The translations under genes were made by a program, and so were the position numbers. The notes under the pieces were generated by a model. That model saw only the letters and a program-made list of their open reading frames with translations, ran no database searches and was not told the DNA's origin. From Candidatus Pelagibacter sp. (GTDB taxonomy: Bacteria; Pseudomonadota; Alphaproteobacteria; Pelagibacterales; Pelagibacteraceae): 27,511 nucleotides of DNA. Positions 21,028-27,511 of this stretch are shown in pieces; the first letter of the stretch is position 1, and each line of letters opens with the position of its first letter. Location: assembly GCA_017880265.1 (NCBI GenBank), contig JAFJTK010000118.1:1-27511 (forward strand), in the 5' to 3' direction.

Positions 21028-21575
21028 TGAGCAAACTATTTGTTACCCTATCAATATTGATGGGAGTAGTTGTTTTATCTTCTAATTATCTAGTACAATT
21101 TCCAATAAACTATTATGGCTTAAGTGAAATCCTTACGTATGGAGCTTTTAGTTATCCAATAGCTTTTTTGATTACAGATTTGGCCAATAGATTTTATGGT
21201 AAATTTGTAGCTAGAAAAATTGTATATATTGGATTTTTTATAGGAATAATCTTCACTCTTTTATTCTCAACTGATTTTGCAGATTTAATTTCAATAAGAA
21301 TAGCAATTGGATCTGGAGTTGCTTTTATCACAGCACAACTACTAGATATTCAAATCTTTGATCGTTTAAGAAAAAAAGAGTGGTTTATTGCACCTTTAAC
21401 TTCATCTTTTATTGGCTCAACAGTTGATACTTTTTTATTTTTTTCAATATCGTTTTATGCAACAGGAGTTCCTTGGATAACATTGTCTTTAGGTGATTTA
21501 GCAGTAAAATTATTTGTATCTTTAGTAATGTTGATACCTTTTAGAATTTTACTTAAAATTAGTAAGCCAATTTAA
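21027..21575 (+). CDS. yhhQ: Queuosine precursor transporter, YhhQ/VUT family
   Basis: The YhhQ (QueT-like, formerly DUF165) family imports queuosine precursors such as preQ0 or preQ1 for modification of tRNA wobble guanosine. The 182-residue protein has about six membrane segments. The family core is visible in LTYGAFSYPIAFLITDLANRFYGKFVARKIVYIGF and in IRIAIGSGVAFITAQLLDIQIFDRLR. WFIAPLTSSFIGSTVDTFLFFSISFY completes the signature. It starts on the last base of rpmB. No preQ1 riboswitch could fit, so regulation would come from the rpmB promoter. The specific cargo is inferred from characterised homologues. Confidence 0.88.
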   Translation: MSKLFVTLSILMGVVVLSSNYLVQFPINYYGLSEILTYGAFSYPIAFLITDLANRFYGKFVARKIVYIGFFIGIIFTLLFSTDFADLISIRIAIGSGVAFITAQLLDIQIFDRLRKKEWFIAPLTSSFIGSTVDTFLFFSISFYATGVPWITLSLGDLAVKLFVSLVMLIPFRILLKISKPI

Positions 21576-21577
21576 AT

Positions 21578-22453
21578 TTAGTACAAAAATTTGTAGGATA
21601 AAATTTTGTAAGCTAACTTTGCTACGAGAAAGTTATAGGAATTAAAACCTTTTATTGGTGATAATTCATTAATATCAGCACCAACAATTTTTGAATTTTT
21701 TGCTGCAATTCTAATAATATTTAATGTTTCATCCCATAATAATCCACCTGGTTCTGGGGTTCCAGTTGCAGGCATGATACTTGAGTCTAGTCCATCAACA
21801 TCAAACGTAAGATAAACTGTTTTATTCTTTATTAATTTCTTAAATTTATTTAAATTCCATTTACTTTTATCTTTTGCCCAAAAAATATTAATTCTTGATG
21901 AGTTTTTCTTTAAAAAAGGAATTTCACTTTCAGATATATTTCTTATACCAAAAGAGATTAAAGAGACATTTGGAAAATCTAAACATCTTTTTATTGCTGA
22001 GGCATGAGAAAATTTCTCTCCATTATAACTCTCTCTTAAATCTGCGTGAGCATCAAAGTGTAGAAGACAAATATCTTTATATTTTTTTACAAAAGGGGCA
22101 ATACATCCAGGTGTAATTGAGTGTTCACCTCCAAAGGTCATTGGAAAAAGTTTTTTATCTAAAATTTCCTTATTAATTTTAGACATTTTAGAGAGTGCTT
22201 TTTTAATATCTTTATCTATTTTAAAAGGTTTTAAAGTTTTAATGCCTATTTTTTTATACGGTTCACAATTCAATTCTTCATCATATAGTTCTACTTGATG
22301 AGAAGCTTTGATAATTTCTTTTGGTCCATTTTTGGTTCCCCCACCATAACTAACTGTTTTTTCTAAACCAAAAGGAACTATTACAACTTTTTCTTTAAAA
22401 TTGACTTTATTATCAATTCCTAGAAACCCATTTTTATTTGAAAGATATTTCAA
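21578..22453 (-). CDS. speB: Agmatinase-like ureohydrolase (arginase superfamily)
   Basis: This 291-residue enzyme belongs to the Mn-dependent ureohydrolases that release urea from guanidino compounds. All metal-binding motifs are intact: GGEHSITPG, LLHFDAHADLRESY, HASAIKR and TFDVDGLDSS, followed by MPATGTPEPGG. The sequence resembles agmatinases more than arginases. The start is a TTG at 22451-22453, one sense codon after the in-frame stop of the upstream gene. It is the third gene of the polyamine operon. No arginine decarboxylase is in the window, so the substrate could be agmatine, aminopropyl-agmatine, guanidinobutyrate or another guanidine. I infer a polyamine role from position. Confidence 0.85.
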   Translation of the reverse strand: MKYLSNKNGFLGIDNKVNFKEKVVIVPFGLEKTVSYGGGTKNGPKEIIKASHQVELYDEELNCEPYKKIGIKTLKPFKIDKDIKKALSKMSKINKEILDKKLFPMTFGGEHSITPGCIAPFVKKYKDICLLHFDAHADLRESYNGEKFSHASAIKRCLDFPNVSLISFGIRNISESEIPFLKKNSSRINIFWAKDKSKWNLNKFKKLIKNKTVYLTFDVDGLDSSIMPATGTPEPGGLLWDETLNIIRIAAKNSKIVGADINELSPIKGFNSYNFLVAKLAYKILSYKFLY

Positions 22454-22456
22454 TTT

Positions 22457-23500
22457 TTACTCAAAAATTTTTGTGAAGTTTTTTCTAGCTCGATTTTTCC
22501 ACTCACCTTTATGATAAGCATCACTTGCAATTAAGGGTAATACACTTGTTGCTTCTGCAAATACCATTTGTTCTTTTGTAATATCAACTTTGCCCCATGA
22601 GCTTGCCTCTTTTAGAGTAGAACTACTGCAAGCACCATCTCTTGAATCGGCTACAGTAATTTGTACAGCATATTTGTGCATATCAACTTCTTTACCTAAT
22701 AATTCAGCACAAATCACAGTGTCTTGTATAAAATTTTTTGGTACACCTCCACCAATCATAAAAAGGCCTGACCCCTTAGATTTAATTTTTATTTCTGTTA
22801 GTTCTCTAAACTCTCTTACAGAATCTATAGTCATATGTTTTTTTGGATTTTTTTCTTGATGAATTACTAATCCAAAACCAGCACTTGAGTCTGTAAATGC
22901 TGGACAAAAAATTGGTACATTATTATCAAAAGCTGTTTCAATTAAAGAATCTTTCTTTTTTGAATTTTTCTTTAAATATTTGCCCATCTCATAAATAAAT
23001 TCTCTAGATGTATAACTTCTTGGTTCTAAAGTATCAGCAATATCACAAATAATTTTATCACACATTTGAAGCTCTTCTTCATCGATGTAAGTGTCATAAA
23101 TTCTATCTATGTAATTATTTCTAAGTTCAGTATCATCTTGAAATTGTGAACCTTGATAATGTTTAAATCCAAGTGCTTCAAAAAAATCCATATCTACTAT
23201 TGAAGCGCCAGTTGCAACAATTGCGTCAACCATATTATATTTTACTAAATCTTTATAAATATTCATGCATCCAGCAGCTGATGTTGAACCTGCTAGTGTT
23301 AAAAATATTGTACATTCCTTATCTTTCAACATGTCGTTATATATGTTTGCCGCATTAGCTGTTTCTCTTGATACAAAAGACATTTTCTCCATTGAAGAAA
23401 TTATTTTTCGAGAGTCGAACGAAGTGATATCAATATGTTCAACAGGATTTTTTAAGAAGTCTTTTTTACTATTATGACCTGGGTTTTTATGATCTGACAT
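22457..23500 (-). CDS. Deoxyhypusine synthase-like protein (probable polyamine enzyme)
   Basis: The 347-residue protein is a clear deoxyhypusine synthase (DHS) homologue. It has TLAGSTSAAGCMNIYKDL, the NAD-fold stretch AIVATGASIVDMDFFEAL, and IFCPAFTDSSAGFGL. Later it has FMIGGGVPKNFIQDT, the region ITVADSRDGACSSSTLKEA, and the active-site lysine in SSWGKVD at about residue 304. In eukaryotes and archaea DHS moves the aminobutyl group of spermidine to eIF5A. Bacteria lack eIF5A, and this homologue lies between a PLP decarboxylase and a ureohydrolase. It may therefore transfer aminobutyl to putrescine (homospermidine) or a related amine. Its ATG overlaps the decarboxylase stop (TAATG). Family is certain, substrate is inferred. 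Confidence 0.88.
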   Translation of the reverse strand: MSDHKNPGHNSKKDFLKNPVEHIDITSFDSRKIISSMEKMSFVSRETANAANIYNDMLKDKECTIFLTLAGSTSAAGCMNIYKDLVKYNMVDAIVATGASIVDMDFFEALGFKHYQGSQFQDDTELRNNYIDRIYDTYIDEEELQMCDKIICDIADTLEPRSYTSREFIYEMGKYLKKNSKKKDSLIETAFDNNVPIFCPAFTDSSAGFGLVIHQEKNPKKHMTIDSVREFRELTEIKIKSKGSGLFMIGGGVPKNFIQDTVICAELLGKEVDMHKYAVQITVADSRDGACSSSTLKEASSWGKVDITKEQMVFAEATSVLPLIASDAYHKGEWKNRARKNFTKIFE

Positions 23501-24684
23501 TAAGCAACCAAAGTAGCTTTGTTAATGTCTTTGTCATACATTGTCATGATTGGTTTATCTTCTACTTCAAAGATTTCATCTGAATAATAGCCATTAAATT
23601 GGGTTCTAAATGTTAAACCATAAGCACCTAATTGGCCAAGCTCAATATAATCATTTTCCTTAATATTATTAGGAAGAAGAAAAGGACCTTTCATATAATC
23701 CATACTATCGCATGTGGGTCCAAAAAAATCAAAAGCAGTCAGTTTTTTTGATATTATTTTATTTGAATTATCTTTTATCATTTTAGATGGAAAAACTATA
23801 TTTGGTGTTCCTGCATCAAACAGAGTTCCATAAGTACCATCATTTATATAAAGTTTTTGTTTTTTTCTTAAATTAACTCTTACAATTGTGGAGCCACTTT
23901 CTGCAACCAAGGCTCTTCCTGGTTCACAAATAATTTCAGGCAACTTTTCAAGTTTTAAGTTATCTAATCCTTTTTTAATTTCATTAAAATAACTATCCAT
24001 AGATTGAGGTACTAAGTCAGGATAAATTGTTGGAAACCCTCCACCTACATTAATGTAATCAGGTAAAATTTTTGTTTTTTTAATTATATTTCCAATTTCA
24101 TTAATTCCTTTTGAGTACGAAATTGGATGCATGCATTGTGACCCAACATGAAAGCTCAGTCCAATTTTTTTTGCATGTTGTTTTACTAATCTTAATAATC
24201 CTGCAGCCTCAGAGTTCAATGCACCAAATTTCTTTGATAAATCAATTTCAGCATGTTCGTTAGAAACTGCAACTCTTACAAACAATTCTAAATCTTTTGC
24301 ATTATTTGTGCTTTCAATTATTTTTATTAACTCATCCTTCGTATCCAATGAGAATGTTTTAACTCCATAATTAAAATAAGCTTCTTTAATACTCTCTCTG
24401 CTTTTAACCGTATGCATGTATGAACATTTTGCTGTTTGGCTAAAATTTCTAATATTTTTAATTTCTTCTATAGAAGCGACATCAAATTGTTCAACGCCAC
24501 TATCTATAATTGTTTGGATTACTGCAGGGTGTGGATTTGTCTTCACAGCATATAAAATTTTGCCAGGGAAATTTTTGTTGAAATATTTTACTGCAGAACG
24601 AATAGAATTCTTTCTTATACAGTATATCGGTTTTTCAGGTTTCAGCTGATTTATTATTTGTTCAACTGATTTAAATTTTTGCAT
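23500..24684 (-). CDS. Ornithine (or lysine/ornithine) decarboxylase, alanine-racemase fold
   Basis: This is a 394-residue group IV PLP decarboxylase. The cofactor lysine is Lys48 in YAVKTNPHP. Other landmarks are DVASIEEI, FHVGSQC, the glycine loop INVGGGFPTIYP, EPGRALVAESG (phosphate-binding), and the substrate-side Cys/Asp in FFGPTCDSMDYMKG. The GPTCDSxD motif and length point to ornithine or lysine/ornithine decarboxylase rather than diaminopimelate or arginine decarboxylase. Putrescine (or cadaverine) would be the product. It heads a three-gene operon with DHS-like and agmatinase-like enzymes. A strong GGAGG is spaced 8 bases from the ATG. An unusual leader lies upstream (24685-24798). 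Confidence 0.9.
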   Translation of the reverse strand: MQKFKSVEQIINQLKPEKPIYCIRKNSIRSAVKYFNKNFPGKILYAVKTNPHPAVIQTIIDSGVEQFDVASIEEIKNIRNFSQTAKCSYMHTVKSRESIKEAYFNYGVKTFSLDTKDELIKIIESTNNAKDLELFVRVAVSNEHAEIDLSKKFGALNSEAAGLLRLVKQHAKKIGLSFHVGSQCMHPISYSKGINEIGNIIKKTKILPDYINVGGGFPTIYPDLVPQSMDSYFNEIKKGLDNLKLEKLPEIICEPGRALVAESGSTIVRVNLRKKQKLYINDGTYGTLFDAGTPNIVFPSKMIKDNSNKIISKKLTAFDFFGPTCDSMDYMKGPFLLPNNIKENDYIELGQLGAYGLTFRTQFNGYYSDEIFEVEDKPIMTMYDKDINKATLVA

Positions 24685-24798
24685 TTAAAATGCCTCCAAA
24701 AAAAATTTAATAAAAAAAAGCTTTTTATTGCTAAAAAACTTTAAAATTTCCTCCTATTAAGGCTATAGATTAACAATGTAAAGCAAATAATAGGCATT
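24685..24798 (-). promoter_or_regulatory. Candidate regulatory leader of the polyamine operon (alternative pairings, possible leader peptide)
   Basis: On the minus strand AATGCCTATTA (24788-24798) can pair in two exclusive ways. CCTATTA matches TAATAGG (24753-24759), next to an upstream GGAGG at 24750-24754. AATGCCT matches AGGCATT (24689-24695), which overlaps the GGAGG (24693-24697) of the decarboxylase. Each match is 7 bases, perfect. The same stretch holds an 18-codon frame (24741-24797) with tandem AGG-AGG arginine codons ending in RRKF, but no Shine-Dalgarno ahead of it. Between the two GGAGG sites is an A/T hairpin (AATAAAAAGC, then TTTTTTTTATT). A promoter upstream of 24798 is needed for this to be transcribed, and I see only weak candidates. 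Confidence 0.35.
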
Positions 24799-24830
24799 GA
24801 ATTATCTGAGCTAATAACCATATTAGATCT

Positions 24831-25394
24831 ATGAAAGAACAAGTAGTCCTTAAAAATATCAACGATTTTGAGAATAAATCTCTACTTATAGTTGATGATG
24901 ATAATCCGTTCAGAGAAAGACTTGCTAGAGCAATGGAAAAAAAGGGTTTTGAAGTTACTCAAGCAGAAAGTGTACAAAAAGGGGTAGACTCTGTTAAAGC
25001 AAAAAAACCGGGTTTTGCTGTAGTAGATTTAAGACTAGGGGATGGCAATGGACTAGAAGTTGTAAAAGAAATTCAAAATTCAAATAATGAAAGCAGAATA
25101 ATTATGCTGACAGGTTATGGAAACATTCCAACAGCAGTAGCAGCCATCAAAGAGGGTGCCATTGATTATCTTGCTAAGCCAGCTGATGCAGAAGATGTTG
25201 AAAAGGCATTACTTGCAGATCCTGCAAAAAAAGCTGCTCCTCCAGAAAATCCAATGTCTGCAGATAGAGTGAAATGGGAACATATACATAGAGTATTTGA
25301 ATTATGTAATAGAAATGTTTCTGAGACTGCAAGAAGATTGAAAATGCATAGAAGAACTCTGCAAAGAATTCTCTCTAAAAGATCGCCTAGATAA
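24831..25394 (+). CDS. regA: ActR/RegA (PrrA)-type response regulator
   Basis: This is a redox-type global regulator of the alphaproteobacterial ActR/RegA/PrrA group, 187 residues. The receiver domain (about 16-130) has the acidic pocket VDDD at 21-24, the phospho-acceptor Asp66 in VVDLRLGDGNGL, the Thr of MLTGYGN and the Lys of AKPADAEDV. After a proline/alanine linker comes a Fis-type helix-turn-helix at the C-terminus (VSETARRLKMHRRTLQRILSKRSPR), nearly invariant in the family. Its sensor kinase RegB/PrrB is often a neighbour but is absent here. There is no Shine-Dalgarno before the ATG. The 3' end overlaps bioY by 8 bases. Confidence 0.93.
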   Translation: MKEQVVLKNINDFENKSLLIVDDDNPFRERLARAMEKKGFEVTQAESVQKGVDSVKAKKPGFAVVDLRLGDGNGLEVVKEIQNSNNESRIIMLTGYGNIPTAVAAIKEGAIDYLAKPADAEDVEKALLADPAKKAAPPENPMSADRVKWEHIHRVFELCNRNVSETARRLKMHRRTLQRILSKRSPR

Positions 25395-25938
25395 AACTTC
25401 TAATTTTTATAATTTGTTTTGTTACTAAAGCTAAAAGTACTACTTTAAAAATTTCTGCAAGTAGAAATGGTTTGGCTCCTAATGCTATAATTGGTTTGTC
25501 CCATCCAATAAGAGTTCCCAACCATAATAATCCCAATATATAGATTGTTGAAGTAGCTACTGTAAGCTTAACTAAAACCATCAAAAAATTATCTTTACTA
25601 TTTATTTTTGAAGCTAAATATCCTGCAGTTAAAAAACCTATTAAATATCCCATAGTTGGACCTGTAAAATAAACTAATCCAACACCTTTTTCTGGGGAAT
25701 TTGAAAAAACAGGCAAACCTAAAATCCCTTCAAACAAATATAAACCTATACTTGCAAGTCCAATTTTGTATCCAAGACTAACACCTAAAAATAAAACTAC
25801 AAATGTTTGCATAGTCATTGGAACGGGATAAAAAGGTATTTTAATTTTAGCTGAAATTGTCAGTGCTATAGATCCAAGTATTATTGCTAACACAGTTTTT
25901 ATTAATTTAGTTTGAGATATGTTTTTGGTTAACTCCAT
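25387..25938 (-). CDS. bioY: Biotin transporter substrate-binding subunit BioY
   Basis: BioY is the membrane S-component of ECF-type biotin transporters. The 183-residue protein has about six hydrophobic segments and the family motifs PFYPVPMTMQTFVVLFLGVSLG, SIGLYLFEGILGLPVFS, GPTMGYLIGFLTAGYLAS and the C-terminal ALGAKPFLLAEIFKVVLLALV. No bioM/bioN ATPase genes are nearby, so it may act alone or with a shared ECF module. It is a single minus-strand gene between regA and polA. Biotin uptake fits an organism with reduced vitamin synthesis, but that link is inference. Confidence 0.93.
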   Translation of the reverse strand: MELTKNISQTKLIKTVLAIILGSIALTISAKIKIPFYPVPMTMQTFVVLFLGVSLGYKIGLASIGLYLFEGILGLPVFSNSPEKGVGLVYFTGPTMGYLIGFLTAGYLASKINSKDNFLMVLVKLTVATSTIYILGLLWLGTLIGWDKPIIALGAKPFLLAEIFKVVLLALVTKQIIKIRSFI

Positions 25939-26053
25939 AAAAAGAATGATACTATCAAACTTTAAAATAATCTAGACATAATTAACGATCAAAAAAAAGT
26001 AAATTTTTTTATATACAGATTTTAATACGCCTGTAATATTTAATGATATTTTA

Positions 26054-27511
26054 ATGGATAAAATTCAAAAAACAGATCATTTTTACCTTATTGATGGCTC
26101 AGGTTATATTTTTAGAGCTTATTATGCACTACCACCATTAACTAGAAAAAGTGATGGATTGCCAACAGGAGCTGTAAGTGGATTTTGTAGTATGCTTTTT
26201 AAATTACTTGAAGATTCAAAATCTGATCAAAATTTACAAAAACCAACTCATTTTGCAGTAATTTTTGACTCTGCAAGAAAGACATTTAGAAATGATATTT
26301 ATAGCGATTATAAAGCCAATCGTTCAGAAGCTCCTGATGATTTGGCGCCTCAATTTGAGTATATCAGAAAATCAGTATTAGCTTTTAATTTACCCTCAGT
26401 AGATTTACCCAACTATGAAGCAGATGATTTAATTGCAACATACGTTGAAAAAATACTCAAGAAAGGTGCTAAAGTTACTATCGTTTCATCAGATAAAGAT
26501 TTGATGCAATTATATAAAAAAGGGGTTCGTATTTTTGACCCTATGAAAAATAAATTTATTTCAGAAGAAGACATCCAAACAAAATTTGGAGTGGATGCTT
26601 CAAAAGTAATAGACGTACAATCTCTTGCTGGTGATAGTAGTGATAACGTTCCAGGTGTACCAGGAATTGGTGTTAAAACGGCTGCAGAATTAATCAATAA
26701 GTATGGAACTTTAGAAAAACTTTTAAAATCAGCTGGTGAAATAAAACAAAACAAAAGAAGAGAAACTTTGATTGAAAATAAAGACAAAGCATTAATTAGC
26801 AAACAACTTGTAACTTTAATGAAAGATGCTCCAATTGATAGAGAGTTAGATGAATTTAAGTTAAAAGAAATAGACAAAGATAAGCTCTATGCATTTTTAA
26901 GAGAGATGGAGTTTAACCGACTTTTAAGTTCAGTCATTTCTGCATATGGTGAACCTAAATTATCAGGTACACCCAATGAGTCAAAATCACCAGAGAAGCA
27001 GCAGACAATTAATAACAAAAATTATCATTTAATAAAAAATTCTGACGAAATTGATGAATGGATAAAAGAAGCTGAAGAAGCAGGAGAGGTTGCGGTAGAT
27101 ACCGAAACAAATTCTTTAGATCCTCATCAAGCAGATTTAGTAGGTGTTTCTTTATGTTCTAAGATTGGTAAAGCTTGTTATATTCCAATTGGACATAAAT
27201 CATCAAAATGTATTGATAAAAAAATTGTCATAAAAAAACTAAAACCTTTATTAGAAGACCCTAGTGTTAAAAAGATTGGTCAAAATATTAAGTTTGATTT
27301 TATAGTTTTATATAAACAGGGAATAACAATTTCATCAATGGAAGATACAATGCTTATGTCATATGTATTGGATGCTGGAAAAAATAGACACAACATGGAC
27401 ACACTATCTGAAATTCATTTAGGCCACAAAACAATTTCTTTTAAAGAGATTGTTGGAACTGGAAAAAAAGAGATAAATTTTAGCGATGTAGAGATTGATA
27501 AAGCCAAAGAT
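26054..27511 (+). CDS. polA: DNA polymerase I, N-terminal part (3' end outside window)
   Basis: The frame runs open from the ATG at 26054 to the window edge, 486 codons. The N-terminal 5' nuclease domain (about 1-290) has LIDGSGYIFRAYYALPPL, the metal-site residues in NYEADDLIATYV, VSSDKDLMQLY, and the helix-hairpin-helix region GDSSDNVPGVPGIGVKTA. A linker is followed by the 3'-5' exonuclease domain from about residue 320. It keeps the Exo I residues in VAVDTETNSLDP (DxE) and Exo II in GQNIKFDF, so proofreading appears intact, unlike in some bacterial Pol I proteins. The polymerase domain lies beyond the window. The gene repairs gaps and removes Okazaki primers. No Shine-Dalgarno is seen before the ATG. 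Confidence 0.97.
   Translation, partial: MDKIQKTDHFYLIDGSGYIFRAYYALPPLTRKSDGLPTGAVSGFCSMLFKLLEDSKSDQNLQKPTHFAVIFDSARKTFRNDIYSDYKANRSEAPDDLAPQFEYIRKSVLAFNLPSVDLPNYEADDLIATYVEKILKKGAKVTIVSSDKDLMQLYKKGVRIFDPMKNKFISEEDIQTKFGVDASKVIDVQSLAGDSSDNVPGVPGIGVKTAAELINKYGTLEKLLKSAGEIKQNKRRETLIENKDKALISKQLVTLMKDAPIDRELDEFKLKEIDKDKLYAFLREMEFNRLLSSVISAYGEPKLSGTPNESKSPEKQQTINNKNYHLIKNSDEIDEWIKEAEEAGEVAVDTETNSLDPHQADLVGVSLCSKIGKACYIPIGHKSSKCIDKKIVIKKLKPLLEDPSVKKIGQNIKFDFIVLYKQGITISSMEDTMLMSYVLDAGKNRHNMDTLSEIHLGHKTISFKEIVGTGKKEINFSDVEIDKAKD

Noticed and set aside
21585..21625. TACAAAAATTTGTA and TAAAATTTTGTA near the yhhQ/speB junction as a bidirectional terminator.
   Set aside because: The stems contain almost no G-C pairs, have too short a loop, and lie inside the speB coding end.
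24771..24788. TTTACA with TAATAG 17 bases downstream as the decarboxylase promoter.
   Set aside because: The -10 match is only 3/6 and other weak candidates exist further upstream, so no single promoter can be supported.
26025..26046. Inverted repeat TACAG...CTGTA ahead of polA, considered as a LexA-type operator.
   Set aside because: Alphaproteobacterial LexA boxes are of the GTTC/GAAC type. A 5-base repeat in AT-rich DNA is expected by chance.
26413..26877. A 154-codon open frame on the minus strand near the right end.
   Set aside because: It lies wholly inside polA, whose plus-strand frame shows conserved 5'-nuclease motifs over the same bases. The antisense frame is Ser/Leu/Ile-rich with no recognisable domain.

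Overview
The window is a very AT-rich, densely packed piece of a bacterial chromosome, almost certainly from the SAR11 clade (Candidatus Pelagibacter and relatives, Alphaproteobacteria). The evidence is the lysine/isoleucine/asparagine-rich proteins, intergenic gaps of mostly 0-15 bases, many start/stop overlaps, a class I (archaeal-type) lysyl-tRNA synthetase, an ActR/RegA response regulator, a SAM-II riboswitch ahead of metX, and the alphaproteobacterial orders rplU-rpmA-obgE-proB-proA-nadD-rsfS and hisC-tyrA beside metX-metW. I see no mobile element, prophage, CRISPR array, rRNA or tRNA. All genes look like vertically inherited core genes.

Layout: (1) 1-3205, plus strand: the end of the F1F0-ATP synthase operon (atpA partial, atpG, atpD, atpC). 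(2) 3198-9739, minus strand: a run from a clear promoter upstream of rplU through rpmA, obgE, proB, proA, nadD, rsfS, ctpA and rppH, linking ribosome assembly, proline synthesis, NAD synthesis and periplasmic proteolysis. (3) 9804-12242, minus: metX-metW-gloB behind a promoter and a SAM-II riboswitch. (4) 12431-14411, plus: hisC-tyrA, an aromatic amino-acid pair diverging from metX. (5) 14408-17959, minus: trkH-ampG-NlpC/P60, joining potassium uptake to peptidoglycan recycling. (6) 18049-21575, plus: lysS-pyrD, then a promoter, rpmB and a queuosine-precursor transporter. (7) 21578-24684, minus: a three-gene polyamine operon (ornithine decarboxylase-like, deoxyhypusine synthase-like, agmatinase-like). 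(8) 24831-25394, plus: the ActR/RegA regulator. (9) 25387-25938, minus: bioY. (10) 26054 to the end, plus: the first 486 codons of polA.

The least ordinary part is the polyamine operon. A deoxyhypusine synthase homologue with its catalytic lysine intact sits between a PLP decarboxylase and a ureohydrolase in an organism that should have no eIF5A to modify. This suggests a dedicated homospermidine- or spermidine-type pathway. Its leader holds a segment that can pair with either of two Shine-Dalgarno regions and encodes a possible 18-codon leader peptide. The SAM-II riboswitch ahead of metX starts almost exactly at the predicted transcription start and puts methionine synthesis, plus a glyoxalase II gene, under S-adenosylmethionine control.
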